Positions 42,845-52,025 of a stretch of 64,000 nt of DNA are shown piece by piece; positions within the stretch are counted from its first letter, which is position 1; each line of letters begins with the position of its first letter. Source of the DNA: Polynucleobacter sp. AP-Nino-20-G2 (lineage in GTDB: Bacteria > Pseudomonadota > Gammaproteobacteria > Burkholderiales > Burkholderiaceae); assembly GCF_018688235.1 (NCBI RefSeq), contig NZ_CP061313.1:372001-436000 (forward strand). Reading direction: 5' to 3'. The translations under genes and the position numbers were made by a program. The notes under the pieces were generated by a model. That model saw nothing but the letters and a program-made list of their open reading frames with translations. It searched no databases and was not told the DNA's origin.

Positions 42845-43252
42845 ATGTTGGCAACTAAACCATATTTGACCCAAGCTGACGTTCAAAAGATTTTGGACGC
42901 AGCCGATAAACATGCCGCCGCAAATAATTGGGCAGTGACGATTGCCGTTTGTGATGATGGCGGCCATGTTCTTGGCTTGATTCGTCGCGATGGTTGTGCT
43001 CCTGTCTCTACTTACATTGCTCAAGAAAAAGCGCGTACCGCGGCAATGGGTAAGCGCGAGAGCCGTGTTTACGAAGAGATTATTAATAACGGACGCATCT
43101 CCTTTTTATCTGCCCCACACATTTCGGGCATGTTGGAGGGTGGAGTCAATATCGAGGTAAATGGGTTTACCATCGGCGCAGTCGGCGTTTCCGGCGTTAA
43201 ATCGACCGAGGATGCTGAAACTGCTAAAGCCGGCATTGCGGCCATCCTGTAA
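42845..43252 (+). CDS. GlcG/HbpS family protein
   Basis: A 135-residue protein of the GlcG/HbpS fold (AVTIAVCDDGGHVLGLIRRDG, GINIEVNG-like GVNIEVNGFTIGAVGVSG). GlcG is found in glycolate-utilisation operons, and other members bind heme. It is 69 bp after the aminotransferase on the same strand, with AGAGAGA before the ATG. Biochemical role unsettled. Confidence 0.85.
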   Translation: MLATKPYLTQADVQKILDAADKHAAANNWAVTIAVCDDGGHVLGLIRRDGCAPVSTYIAQEKARTAAMGKRESRVYEEIINNGRISFLSAPHISGMLEGGVNIEVNGFTIGAVGVSGVKSTEDAETAKAGIAAIL

Positions 43253-43258
43253 GTTACC

Positions 43259-44686
43259 TTGACAAATACTGTTCCTGAAATAAATTCTCCTACCGGCGCT
43301 GCTGACAGCAGCGCCACCTCAGCAACAATTACTTTTGCTGACTTTGGCTTAGATCCGAAAATTCAAAAAGCGGTGTCTGAGCAGGGCTACAACACCCCAA
43401 CTCCGATTCAAGCGCAATCGATTCCGCACGTTTTGGCGGGAAGCGATTTGATGGGTGCGGCGCAAACGGGTACCGGCAAGACAGCTGCGTTTGTATTGCC
43501 AATTATTCAAAAGATTTTGCGTCACGCTAGCAGCAGTGCTTCGCCCGCACGCCATCCCATTCGTGCCTTGGTGCTGACACCGACTCGTGAGTTAGCTGTG
43601 CAAGTTGCTGAGAATGCTGCAAGCTACTCTAAGCATACGGACCTCCGTGCTGCTGTGGTTTATGGTGGCGTGGATATGAAGGAGCAGGTCTCTATTCTGC
43701 GCAATGGTGTCGAGATTTTGATTGCCACTCCTGGTCGTTTGCTTGATCACATCGGCTCAAAAGTTGCCAACTTGTCACAAGTAGAAATTTTGGTTTTAGA
43801 TGAAGCGGATCGCATGTTGGACATGGGCTTCTTGCCTGATCTGCAGCGCATCATTGATTTGATTCCAGCGCAACGTCAAACTTTATTGTTCTCAGCGACG
43901 TTTTCTCCTGAGATTAAGAAGTTGGCGCAGAGCTATTTACGTACTCCAGTGACTGTTGAAGTGGCTCGTCAAAATGCCGCTGCAGATACCGTCAAGCAAG
44001 TAGTGCACATGGTTTCAAGTGCCGATAAGCAGCGTGCGATTGTGAAGGTGCTTGAAGCGCGTACGCGTCAAGGTTTATCTCGTCAGTGCATCATCTTCAC
44101 CAACAGCCGCTTAGGTTGCGCAAGATTGGCTCGTTCTTTGGAGCGTGATGGCATTAAAGCGGGCGCGATTCATGGTGATAAAAGTCAGGGCGAGCGCACC
44201 TTAACTTTGGATGCGTTTAAGTCAGGCGCGATTGAAGCATTGGTTGCTACTGATGTTGCTGCGCGTGGATTAGATATTCCTTCCATGCCTTGCGTGATTA
44301 ATCACGAGCTGCCATTTAATGCCGAAGACTTTATTCACCGCATTGGTCGTACTGGACGCGCTGGCTCTAAAGGTGATGCAATTGCGTTGGTAGACGCCAG
44401 TGAGAAACGGTTACTCGACGATATTGAAAAGTTGATGAAGCGCAAGTTGGATGTTCAGCCATTACCTCAGGGTAGCTCTTCATCTAGCGGTTCTTCATAC
44501 GGCAGGACCTCATCTAGATCAGAGTCACCGGCCAAAATGTCGGATCCGTTTTTCTACAAGCCTTATGAGCCGAGTGCTGCGTCTGCGCCGTCTGCAGACT
44601 CTACAAAACCGGAAGAGAAAAAAGTGGGCATTACTCCTGCTAGACCAGCAGTTGGCGCTTTACTTGGTGGCTTTAAGAAAAAGTAA
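43259..44686 (+). CDS. rhlE: DEAD-box RNA helicase, RhlE type
   Basis: A 475-residue helicase with AQTGTGKT (motif I), PTRELAVQV, TPGRLLDH, LDEADRMLDMGF (DEAD), SATF, and HRIGRTGRAG. The last 90 residues are low-complexity, with serine-rich and charged parts. It remodels RNA, for example in ribosome assembly and mRNA turnover. The only start between the previous in-frame stop and motif Q is TTG at 43259, which seems to be the true start. The end overlaps the convergent gluQ by 27 bases. Confidence 0.93.
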   Translation: MTNTVPEINSPTGAADSSATSATITFADFGLDPKIQKAVSEQGYNTPTPIQAQSIPHVLAGSDLMGAAQTGTGKTAAFVLPIIQKILRHASSSASPARHPIRALVLTPTRELAVQVAENAASYSKHTDLRAAVVYGGVDMKEQVSILRNGVEILIATPGRLLDHIGSKVANLSQVEILVLDEADRMLDMGFLPDLQRIIDLIPAQRQTLLFSATFSPEIKKLAQSYLRTPVTVEVARQNAAADTVKQVVHMVSSADKQRAIVKVLEARTRQGLSRQCIIFTNSRLGCARLARSLERDGIKAGAIHGDKSQGERTLTLDAFKSGAIEALVATDVAARGLDIPSMPCVINHELPFNAEDFIHRIGRTGRAGSKGDAIALVDASEKRLLDDIEKLMKRKLDVQPLPQGSSSSSGSSYGRTSSRSESPAKMSDPFFYKPYEPSAASAPSADSTKPEEKKVGITPARPAVGALLGGFKKK

Positions 44687-45625
44687 GTTGTCATTCCAAG
44701 CTTGAGTGGCAGCTAAAAGCCACTCAGCAATAGTGATCTCTTGGCCGTCCGGAAGATTTCTCAAGCCTAAATGCAGTGCTGCTTTACGTAATTCATTCAA
44801 GGCATGTTTTTCATCTTGAGTGTGGATTGCTGTGGCTAAAGTTTGCTTGCTTAACTTTTCTCCATGCTCATCAAGAACCAGCGGTAGATGAAGGTATTGA
44901 GGCCTTTGATATCCCAGTAGGTTTTGCAGAAATATTTGACGCGCGGTATTGCTCAGTAGGTCTTGGCCGCGCACGACGTGGGTGATACCTTGTGTGGCGT
45001 CATCCACAACGACAGCTAGTTGATAAGTAAATAGACCATCTTTACGTCGCAAAACAAAATCCCCCACTTCAAGATTGAGATTTTGGCTTTGTGTTCCCAG
45101 AACTCGATCCTCAAACTCAATGACAAGATCAGCCGGAAGGGCTAGCCTCCAGGCGGCATCTGGAAGGGTTTGGGTAAGCCCCTCAAATGCCTGGGGCTGC
45201 TGGGGACGACAGGTCCTCGGATAGATCACTTCCTGGTTGCGCAGGGCGATGATCCCTTGGGCTTCTAAGGTGTTGGCGATCATTTGCCGCGAGCAGGTGC
45301 AGGAATATAGGCAATGGAGCGCATTTAAGCGCTCTAGAGCCTTTTGGTAGCGATCTTGGTGCTTAGACTGCCAAGTGGCTTCTTCGTCCCATGAGAGGCC
45401 GCAGGCAAGCAATTGGCGCATGATTTCCTGATCTGCGCCTGAAATACACCGTGGGGTATCCACATCCTCAATTCTGAGTAGCCATTTCCCTTGATTTGTA
45501 CGGGCATCTAGCCAGCTTCCGAGGGCGGCAACAAGGGATCCAGCATGGAGTGGGCCAGTGGGCGAGGGGGCAAATCGCCCGCGATAGCCGTCAGCTGGGG
45601 ATGAGGGGTTTTTTAGGGTCGGCAC
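44660..45625 (-). CDS. gluQ: Glutamyl-Q tRNA(Asp) synthetase
   Basis: A 321-residue paralogue of the GluRS catalytic core without the anticodon-binding domain. RGRFAPSPTGPLHAGSL holds the HIGH-equivalent, and GEKLSKQTLA the KMSKS-equivalent. Zinc cysteines are in YSCTCSRQ and later YPRTC. It attaches glutamate to queuosine in tRNA-Asp; queG in the same window supplies queuosine. It overlaps rhlE at the 3' end and is divergent from dnaE. Confidence 0.93.
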   Translation of the reverse strand: MPTLKNPSSPADGYRGRFAPSPTGPLHAGSLVAALGSWLDARTNQGKWLLRIEDVDTPRCISGADQEIMRQLLACGLSWDEEATWQSKHQDRYQKALERLNALHCLYSCTCSRQMIANTLEAQGIIALRNQEVIYPRTCRPQQPQAFEGLTQTLPDAAWRLALPADLVIEFEDRVLGTQSQNLNLEVGDFVLRRKDGLFTYQLAVVVDDATQGITHVVRGQDLLSNTARQIFLQNLLGYQRPQYLHLPLVLDEHGEKLSKQTLATAIHTQDEKHALNELRKAALHLGLRNLPDGQEITIAEWLLAATQAWNDNLLFLKATK

Positions 45626-45640
45626 AGCTAAAATGATCTC

Positions 45641-48600
45641 ATGGCTTCACCCCGTTTTGTTCATCTACGCGTCCATTCCGAGTTTTCAATTACGGATGGC
45701 GTCGTTCGCATTGACGATGCGGTGGCTGCCGCTGAAAAAGACGGCATGGGGGCTTTGGCCCTCACGGATTTAAGTAATTTATTCGGTTTGGTGCGCTTTT
45801 ATACGGCCGCACGGTCTAGTGGCGTTAAACCGATTGCTGGTGCTGATGTTTGGATTAGTAATCCCCAAGACCCAGACCAGCCGTTTCGCTTGTTGCTATT
45901 AGTGCAGAACCATTCTGGCTACCTTAACCTCTGTCAGCTACTAAGTAAGGCTTCTTTAGATAATCAGTCGCGTGGTCGCGCTGAAGTGGATCCTCAGTGG
46001 TTTTCTGAGCCCGCTTCTAAGGCGGAAGATCGGGCTGCAAAAAGAACGCTGGCCTATGGTCTGATCGCGCTTTCTGGTGGACGCTGGGGTGATGTTGGTG
46101 TTGCTCTCTTGGCTGGACAAGAGGAGCAGGCTAAGGAAGCTGCAAAACGCTGGGAGAAGTTATTTCCGGGCGCATTCTTTATTGAGGTACAGCGTGGTGG
46201 GCACCCCCAGGATGAAAAGCAGCTCCAGCTAGCCTGTCATCTTGCTAGTGATTTAGATTTGCCGATTGTGGCGACACATCCAGTGCAATTCATGCAAAAG
46301 AGTGATTTCACGGCACATGAAGCGCGCGTCTGTATTGCTGAAGGTGAATTGTTGGGCAATCCGCGGCGCCAAAAGAAATTTAATGATGAACAGTATTTCC
46401 TATCTCAAGAGGAGATGGAAAAGCGTTTTGCCGATTTGCCTGTGGCATTGGCAAACTCTGTAGAAATTGCTAAACGTTGCAATCTCTCACTTACCTTGGG
46501 GCAGCCGCGTTTGCCGGACTTCCCAACGCCGCCTGGCATCACGCTGGATGATTATTTGCTGCAGCAATCCGAGATTGGATTGAAGCGTCATATGGAGCGC
46601 AATTTCCCGGATCCGGATGAGCGCGCAAAAGAAGAGCAGCGCTATCACGATCGCCTGGTCTTTGAGGTGAAGACAATTTCTCAAATGGGTTTCCCGGGTT
46701 ACTTCCTGATTGTTGCCGACTTTATTAACTGGGCGAAAAACAATGGGGTTCCAGTGGGCCCTGGCCGTGGATCTGGCGCAGGTTCTTTGGTTGCTTACTC
46801 TCTTGGGATTACCGATCTAGACCCTTTGCGCTACAACTTACTGTTTGAGCGCTTCTTAAATCCTGAGCGGGTCTCCATGCCCGACTTCGATATCGACTTT
46901 TGCCAGCACGGGCGCGATCGCGTGATTCAGTACGTGAAGGATAAGTATGGCAAGGATGCGGTAAGTCAGATTGCTACGTTTGGAACGATGGCTGCGAGAG
47001 CGGCGATTCGTGATGTGGGTCGCGTACTCGAACAAGGATATAACTTCGTCGACGGCATCGCAAAACTCATTCCGAATAAGCCAGGTCAATACATGACCAT
47101 TGAGATGGCGAAGAAGGAAGAAAAGCAATTAGGCGAACGCGAAAAGAATGAAGACGAAGTGCGTCAGTTGCTATCTTTAGCGCAGCAGCTAGAGGGAATG
47201 ACGCGTAACGTTGGTATGCATGCGGGTGGCGTTCTGATTGCCCCTGGGCGTTTGACTGATTTTTGCCCGCTTTATACACAAGAAGCAAAAGACTCTAAAG
47301 ATCAAGAGAGTAGCTCCGTTATCAGCCAGTTTGATAAAGATGACGTGGAAGCCATTGGCTTGGTGAAGTTCGACTTCTTGGGTTTAACGACATTAACGAT
47401 TCTGGCCGCCGCTGAGAAGTGGATTAAAACTTTGCACGCGGATCGTAAAGATTGGAATATCGGTGAGATTTCACTAGATGATCAAAAAGCATTTGAGGTT
47501 CTCAAGAATGCCAATACGGTTGCAGTCTTCCAGCTAGAAAGTCGCGGCATGCAAGGCATGCTTCGTGAGGCTAAGCCTGACCGATTCGAGGACATCATTG
47601 CGCTCGTGGCGCTATATCGACCAGGTCCAATGGATTTGATTCCAGACTTTATTGAGCGTAAGCATGGTCGTCAAAAAGTAGAGTATCCCGATCCTCGTAT
47701 CGAGCCTGTTTTACAAGAAACCTACGGCATCATGGTGTATCAAGAGCAGGTGATGCAGATGGCGCAGATGATTGGCGGCTACTCATTGGGTGGCGCTGAT
47801 ATGTTGCGTCGCGCGATGGGTAAGAAAAAGCCGGAAGAGATGGCCCAGCATCGCAAGATTTTTAGTGATGGCGCAAAAGCGGGTGGTATTTCCGAAGGGA
47901 AGGCCAACGAGATTTATGACTTGATGGAGCGCTTTGCAGGCTATGGATTCAATAAATCCCATGCTGCCGCATATGCACTCTTGGCGTACCAAACTGCTTG
48001 GTTGAAGGCGTACTACCCCGCTGAATTTATGGCAGCCAACTTATCGCTCGCGATGGATGACACCGATAAGGTGAAGATTCTGTACGACGATTGCTTGGTG
48101 AATCAGATTCGCGTGTTCTCGCCAGATATCAATACTGGCGTGTACGTCTTTACGCCACTGCGCGCACCTGATGCAGCCCCCGATTCCCCGATTAGCCACG
48201 TACGCTATGGCCTTGGTGCAGTAAGGGGCACTGGTGAGGCTGCTATTGAGGCGATTGTGAAAGCTCGTGAAGCGGGCGGGCCATTCAAGGATTTATTTGA
48301 CTTCTGCGCGCGGGTTGATCGTAGGCAAGTCAATCGTCGTGCGATTGAAGCTCTAATGCGCGCAGGTGCATTTGATAGTTTGTATAAAGATGCTGTGCCC
48401 GCTGGCGGCAATTTGTACGATATCCGTTCAACCTTATTAGCATCACTTGCGCGCGCGATTGAAGCTGCGGAACAGGCGGAAGCCTCAATTAATCAAGTCA
48501 GTTTATTTGAGGCTGCGGGCGAGGCGGATCGACATTTGCCTGAACTAGTGCGTGAGCCCGTATGGTCTGAGAAGAAGCGTCTCCAGGAGGAAAAGAATGC

Positions 48601-49267
48601 ATTAGGTCTTTGTCTGACAGGCCACATGTTTGACGCCTATCGCGAAGAGACTGCGCATTTTATTCGTCAGCCGCTTGCCAAGGTGACTGAGGGTAAGGAT
48701 CAGTTAATTGCCGGCATTATTACCTCTGCCCGCATGCTGACTGGTCAGCGTGGGCGCATGATGATCGCTACGATTGATGATGGTTCTGCGGCAATTGAGG
48801 TTACTCTCTACAGCGAGGTGTATGAGCCAAATCGTTCTTGGTTAAAAGAGGATGAGCTATTAGTTGCCAAGGTGAATGTCACGCCTGATAAATTCTCAGG
48901 CGGCATGCGGATTGTTTCAGAAGCGGTGATGGATATTACTGGTGCTCGGATGCGTTTTGCTCGTAATGTGCATCTCAATATTGATTCGGCAATTGACCTG
49001 AAGTCTCTACGGAGTCAAATTAATCCTTATTTAATGAGCAATCGTATTCGTGATCCAAAGCTAGGTCCTGCAGCCGCAACCATGCCGGGCGGGAATGAGG
49101 GTATGAAAGGGTTGATGTTGACTGCCGCTGTGACTACTAGCGCTGGAGCTTGTCTTATGCAGTTCCCTGAAGAGTTACGTATTTATCCTGACGATGCTTG
49201 TCTTCATGGCTTGAATCAAATTCTAGCCGCCAAGCAATCCAATACTGTTCAAGTTCAATACCACTAA
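45641..49267 (+). CDS. dnaE: DNA polymerase III alpha subunit
   Basis: A 1208-residue replicative polymerase. The PHP domain starts HLRVHSEFSITDG. The palm has GPGRGSGAGSLVAYSLGITDLDPL and the catalytic PDFDIDF near 415; AGVLIAPG-like HAGGVLIAPG follows. The helix-hairpin-helix region and an OB domain (LIAGIITSARMLTGQRGRMMIATIDDG) close it. Length is typical of beta-proteobacterial DnaE. Confidence 0.97.
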   Translation: MASPRFVHLRVHSEFSITDGVVRIDDAVAAAEKDGMGALALTDLSNLFGLVRFYTAARSSGVKPIAGADVWISNPQDPDQPFRLLLLVQNHSGYLNLCQLLSKASLDNQSRGRAEVDPQWFSEPASKAEDRAAKRTLAYGLIALSGGRWGDVGVALLAGQEEQAKEAAKRWEKLFPGAFFIEVQRGGHPQDEKQLQLACHLASDLDLPIVATHPVQFMQKSDFTAHEARVCIAEGELLGNPRRQKKFNDEQYFLSQEEMEKRFADLPVALANSVEIAKRCNLSLTLGQPRLPDFPTPPGITLDDYLLQQSEIGLKRHMERNFPDPDERAKEEQRYHDRLVFEVKTISQMGFPGYFLIVADFINWAKNNGVPVGPGRGSGAGSLVAYSLGITDLDPLRYNLLFERFLNPERVSMPDFDIDFCQHGRDRVIQYVKDKYGKDAVSQIATFGTMAARAAIRDVGRVLEQGYNFVDGIAKLIPNKPGQYMTIEMAKKEEKQLGEREKNEDEVRQLLSLAQQLEGMTRNVGMHAGGVLIAPGRLTDFCPLYTQEAKDSKDQESSSVISQFDKDDVEAIGLVKFDFLGLTTLTILAAAEKWIKTLHADRKDWNIGEISLDDQKAFEVLKNANTVAVFQLESRGMQGMLREAKPDRFEDIIALVALYRPGPMDLIPDFIERKHGRQKVEYPDPRIEPVLQETYGIMVYQEQVMQMAQMIGGYSLGGADMLRRAMGKKKPEEMAQHRKIFSDGAKAGGISEGKANEIYDLMERFAGYGFNKSHAAAYALLAYQTAWLKAYYPAEFMAANLSLAMDDTDKVKILYDDCLVNQIRVFSPDINTGVYVFTPLRAPDAAPDSPISHVRYGLGAVRGTGEAAIEAIVKAREAGGPFKDLFDFCARVDRRQVNRRAIEALMRAGAFDSLYKDAVPAGGNLYDIRSTLLASLARAIEAAEQAEASINQVSLFEAAGEADRHLPELVREPVWSEKKRLQEEKNALGLCLTGHMFDAYREETAHFIRQPLAKVTEGKDQLIAGIITSARMLTGQRGRMMIATIDDGSAAIEVTLYSEVYEPNRSWLKEDELLVAKVNVTPDKFSGGMRIVSEAVMDITGARMRFARNVHLNIDSAIDLKSLRSQINPYLMSNRIRDPKLGPAAATMPGGNEGMKGLMLTAAVTTSAGACLMQFPEELRIYPDDACLHGLNQILAAKQSNTVQVQYH

Positions 49268-49283
49268 CAGTTTTTCCAAGGCT

Positions 49284-50441
49284 CTACGCTGCAATAGTCT
49301 TTTGAAGTGCCTCGATGACTTGACTCGGCTCTAAATGATCTAAGCACTCACTATTGCTGCTAGCGCGATCTTCGCAACCTGCTTTACGGCAGGGCACACA
49401 CTCCCCTGGGCCTTGAAGAATGGTGACATTTCCAACGGTCTGACTACGCGCACGGAGTTGATAAGGCTGATTACCAACAAAGCCATTGGGCCATGGTCCA
49501 AAATTAGTAGGGGGTGTTGGACCAAATAAAGCGACTGTTGGTGTATTACAAGCTGCCGCGAGATGCGTGATTGAGGTGTCAACCCCTACATAGGCAATCG
49601 CTCCTCGAATTAATGCTCCTGCCTGAGGAATAGTCAGTAAACCCGCGGTATTGACTACATGCTTGCGGGTTTCCTCATCCAATAAAGAGAGAATGTCATT
49701 GTTTAATTGCAAATCTTGTTTTGCGGGCGATGCACTTAAAACAATCTGACATCCTTGTTGCGTAATCCAGGTAAGTAAAGTTTGCCAATAGGCTAGGGGC
49801 CAGCGCTTGTATGCGGTAAGCGGCCCTGGATGAACCACAACATAAGGGGATTGAAGCTGACAAGCGATGCTGGGGGTGACCGCTTCCCCCACGGGCGCAC
49901 TTACTGAGATGGGCTTACTAAACAAGTCTCGGGCATCTTGATAAAAAGCCTCGAGCAAGCGCAGCTTTTCAGTAATGACGTGTTGCGCGAAATAATCGAT
50001 ATCCACTGTGTGCAGGCAAATGGCCTTTTTCCAGGTATTCTGTTTATCACTCTTGCTCTTCTTCGCCTTATCCAGCTCAGTGAGGCCTTGTGGATGCCCG
50101 CCCAGGACACCAACTCTTTTGCGCGCCGCAATCAAGCTATAAAGATAGGCGCGATCACTGGGTTGAGTCACTATCGCTAAGTCATAGCGCTGAAACAATC
50201 GACGAAATAGGCGGAGGTATTCGCGAAAGCCTGGTCGATCCGAGGTTTCAATGGTTTGAGTGATATCAGGGTTGCCTTTGAGCATGTCGAGCTTACCCCG
50301 ATAACCTAGAAAATGAAATTCCGCATCTGGCCAGAGTTCACGGGCTTTGGTAATCAGTGGAGTAGTTACCAGGACATCGCCAATTTGACGGGTAGCAATA
50401 AATAAGACTTTATTTGGCTTGAGCGCTAGAGAAGAAGTCAT
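49284..50441 (-). CDS. Glycosyltransferase family 9 (heptosyltransferase-like)
   Basis: A 385-residue GT-B enzyme of the ADP-heptose transferase family, with FIATRQIGDVLVTTPLI at the N-terminus and YVVVHPGPLTAYKRWPLAYW and YVGVDTSITHLAAACNTPTVALFGPTPPTNFGPWP in the nucleotide-sugar domain. It likely adds a sugar to the lipopolysaccharide core. It is followed in the same direction by no further core gene; two GT2 genes lie upstream. Confidence 0.88.
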   Translation of the reverse strand: MTSSLALKPNKVLFIATRQIGDVLVTTPLITKARELWPDAEFHFLGYRGKLDMLKGNPDITQTIETSDRPGFREYLRLFRRLFQRYDLAIVTQPSDRAYLYSLIAARKRVGVLGGHPQGLTELDKAKKSKSDKQNTWKKAICLHTVDIDYFAQHVITEKLRLLEAFYQDARDLFSKPISVSAPVGEAVTPSIACQLQSPYVVVHPGPLTAYKRWPLAYWQTLLTWITQQGCQIVLSASPAKQDLQLNNDILSLLDEETRKHVVNTAGLLTIPQAGALIRGAIAYVGVDTSITHLAAACNTPTVALFGPTPPTNFGPWPNGFVGNQPYQLRARSQTVGNVTILQGPGECVPCRKAGCEDRASSNSECLDHLEPSQVIEALQKTIAA

Positions 50442-50459
50442 AAATTACTCTGGAATTTC

Positions 50460-51239
50460 TTAGAGAGCTTTTGCAAGAATTTTTTCGCGCACGCGACGTG
50501 CATTCTCTGCGGCATTCGATTGGTCATGAATGCGATGATGAAGGTGTAAGACTTCAGTCGACCATGATCCAGACCTACGAATTACACCAGCGTTTTGTAG
50601 TCTAAATACAAAGTCCGCATCTTCATGCCCCCAACCAGTCATGCTCTCATCAAAGCCACCAATAGCTACTGCATCAGATTTCCAGCAGGCCATATTGCAA
50701 CCTTTAATACGGCGCCATACAAACTTTTTATAGTCGCGCCATGAGCCATTGCCTAATTTGATTTTGAGGGGCCAGTATTTGTTGATGCCACCTGAAAGGC
50801 GATAACTCAATAGATGTTGAGTAAAGCGTTTAAAATTCCAATGAGGCCAGAGGAGTAATTGCTCGGTGAGATTTTCGCTCAACAATACTCTGCTACCAGT
50901 AACGAGATGGCCTGCCTGGGATAGCAAGCGGTGCTGAGCAATAAAATCAGGCTGAACAATGCAATCTCCATCCAGAAATACTAGGTATGTTCCGCGTGCA
51001 GCACTAATGGCTTGATTGAGAATGCGGGTTTTTCGAAAGCCTTGATCTTCTTGCCAAAGATGTGTGATGGCGATTGAAGATCCTGCTCGTATCTCTTCAA
51101 TTAGATCTTTTGTTTCAGTCCCAGAGCCATCATCGGCAATGATGATTTCGAAGTTTGTATCTGTTTGAGTGCTAAGAGACTCAAGACAGAGTTTGAGGGC
51201 TTGTGGCCAGTTGTACGTCGCCAGAAGAATAGAGATCAT
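50460..51239 (-). CDS. Glycosyltransferase family 2
   Basis: The start is the ATG at 51239 (MISILLATYNWPQ), overlapping the stop of the previous glycosyltransferase (ATGA); a longer frame upstream lacks family character. The 259-residue enzyme has IIADDGSG and VFLDGDCIVQPDF (nucleotide-sugar and metal binding), and a C-terminal galactosyltransferase-like part MTGWGHEDADFVFRLQNAG. It probably acts on lipopolysaccharide core or another surface glycan. Confidence 0.85.
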   Translation of the reverse strand: MISILLATYNWPQALKLCLESLSTQTDTNFEIIIADDGSGTETKDLIEEIRAGSSIAITHLWQEDQGFRKTRILNQAISAARGTYLVFLDGDCIVQPDFIAQHRLLSQAGHLVTGSRVLLSENLTEQLLLWPHWNFKRFTQHLLSYRLSGGINKYWPLKIKLGNGSWRDYKKFVWRRIKGCNMACWKSDAVAIGGFDESMTGWGHEDADFVFRLQNAGVIRRSGSWSTEVLHLHHRIHDQSNAAENARRVREKILAKAL

Positions 51240-52015
51240 TTGGTGGAATGTTCGTGATTCTTGGCTTGCTGGTGCAGTTGCCACAATTTGAGATAACGAT
51301 AGTAAGTGCCTTGACCATTGGAGACTGCCAAGGCAAACCCCTGTGCGCCATCCAAAAATCCTGCCCGTATGAGGTAAGTGCGAATGAAGGCCCACATGCC
51401 ATGAAGGACTGCTTTTAAGGGGCTGCTCGTTTTACCTTTTGCGAAGGCTTGCTCAGCGGAGGCGCTTGAGTAGCGATCTAGTTTTTGCAGCACTTGGGAG
51501 TAATTCATAAAACTGTAGTGCAGCATTGGATTTTCGAGTTTAGCTACTTGGCCATTTGGAATAAGGCGCTCATGAACGAGGTCATCAGAAAAGCGAGCAC
51601 CCCCTCTTTTGAATAAGCGATCCACATAATCAGGACTCCAGCCAGAATGGCGAATAAAGCGCCCACAGTACCAAGAGAGTCTTGGGATAGCAAAGCAGTC
51701 CACATGAGCGGAATGGTGAATAGCCGTCAAAATCTCACTTCTCAAGGCTGGGGTGAGTCTCTCATCGGCATCTAAAGATAAAACCCAATCACCAGTGGCA
51801 AGATCAAGGGCGCGATTCTTTTGGGGGCCAAAGCCAGGCCAATCAGCTGGCTGGGAGACGGTGGCACCATGATTTTTGGCGATTTCTAAGGTGCGATCTG
51901 TGCTGTTAGTGTCCACCACCACAATTTGCTGGGCAATCCCCTCCAGGGAGGCCAAACAATCAGCCAAATTGGCCTCTTCATTGCGGGTGATGAGTATGAC
52001 GGATAAGGTGGGCAT
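51236..52015 (-). CDS. Glycosyltransferase family 2, WaaE/KdtX-like
   Basis: A 259-residue enzyme starting MPTLSVILITRNEEANLADC, with VVVDTNSTDRTLEIA and LSLDADERLTPAL (DxD). The P-GFGPQKNRALDLATGDWVL stretch is characteristic of the WaaE/KdtX beta-1,4-glucosyltransferase type that decorates heptose I. It is divergent from msbA with only 10 bp between the starts, so their promoters must overlap the opposite gene. Confidence 0.87.
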   Translation of the reverse strand: MPTLSVILITRNEEANLADCLASLEGIAQQIVVVDTNSTDRTLEIAKNHGATVSQPADWPGFGPQKNRALDLATGDWVLSLDADERLTPALRSEILTAIHHSAHVDCFAIPRLSWYCGRFIRHSGWSPDYVDRLFKRGGARFSDDLVHERLIPNGQVAKLENPMLHYSFMNYSQVLQKLDRYSSASAEQAFAKGKTSSPLKAVLHGMWAFIRTYLIRAGFLDGAQGFALAVSNGQGTYYRYLKLWQLHQQAKNHEHSTK

Positions 52016-52025
52016 AATTCATTAT

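Noticed and set aside
51240..51395. N-terminal extension of the glycosyltransferase ending at 50460
   Set aside because: The extra 52 residues overlap the upstream glycosyltransferase and have no family similarity; MISILLATYN is the normal start.
51876..52025. N-terminal extension of MsbA
   Set aside because: These 50 codons are antisense to the divergent glycosyltransferase; the ATG at 52026 gives the usual MsbA length.
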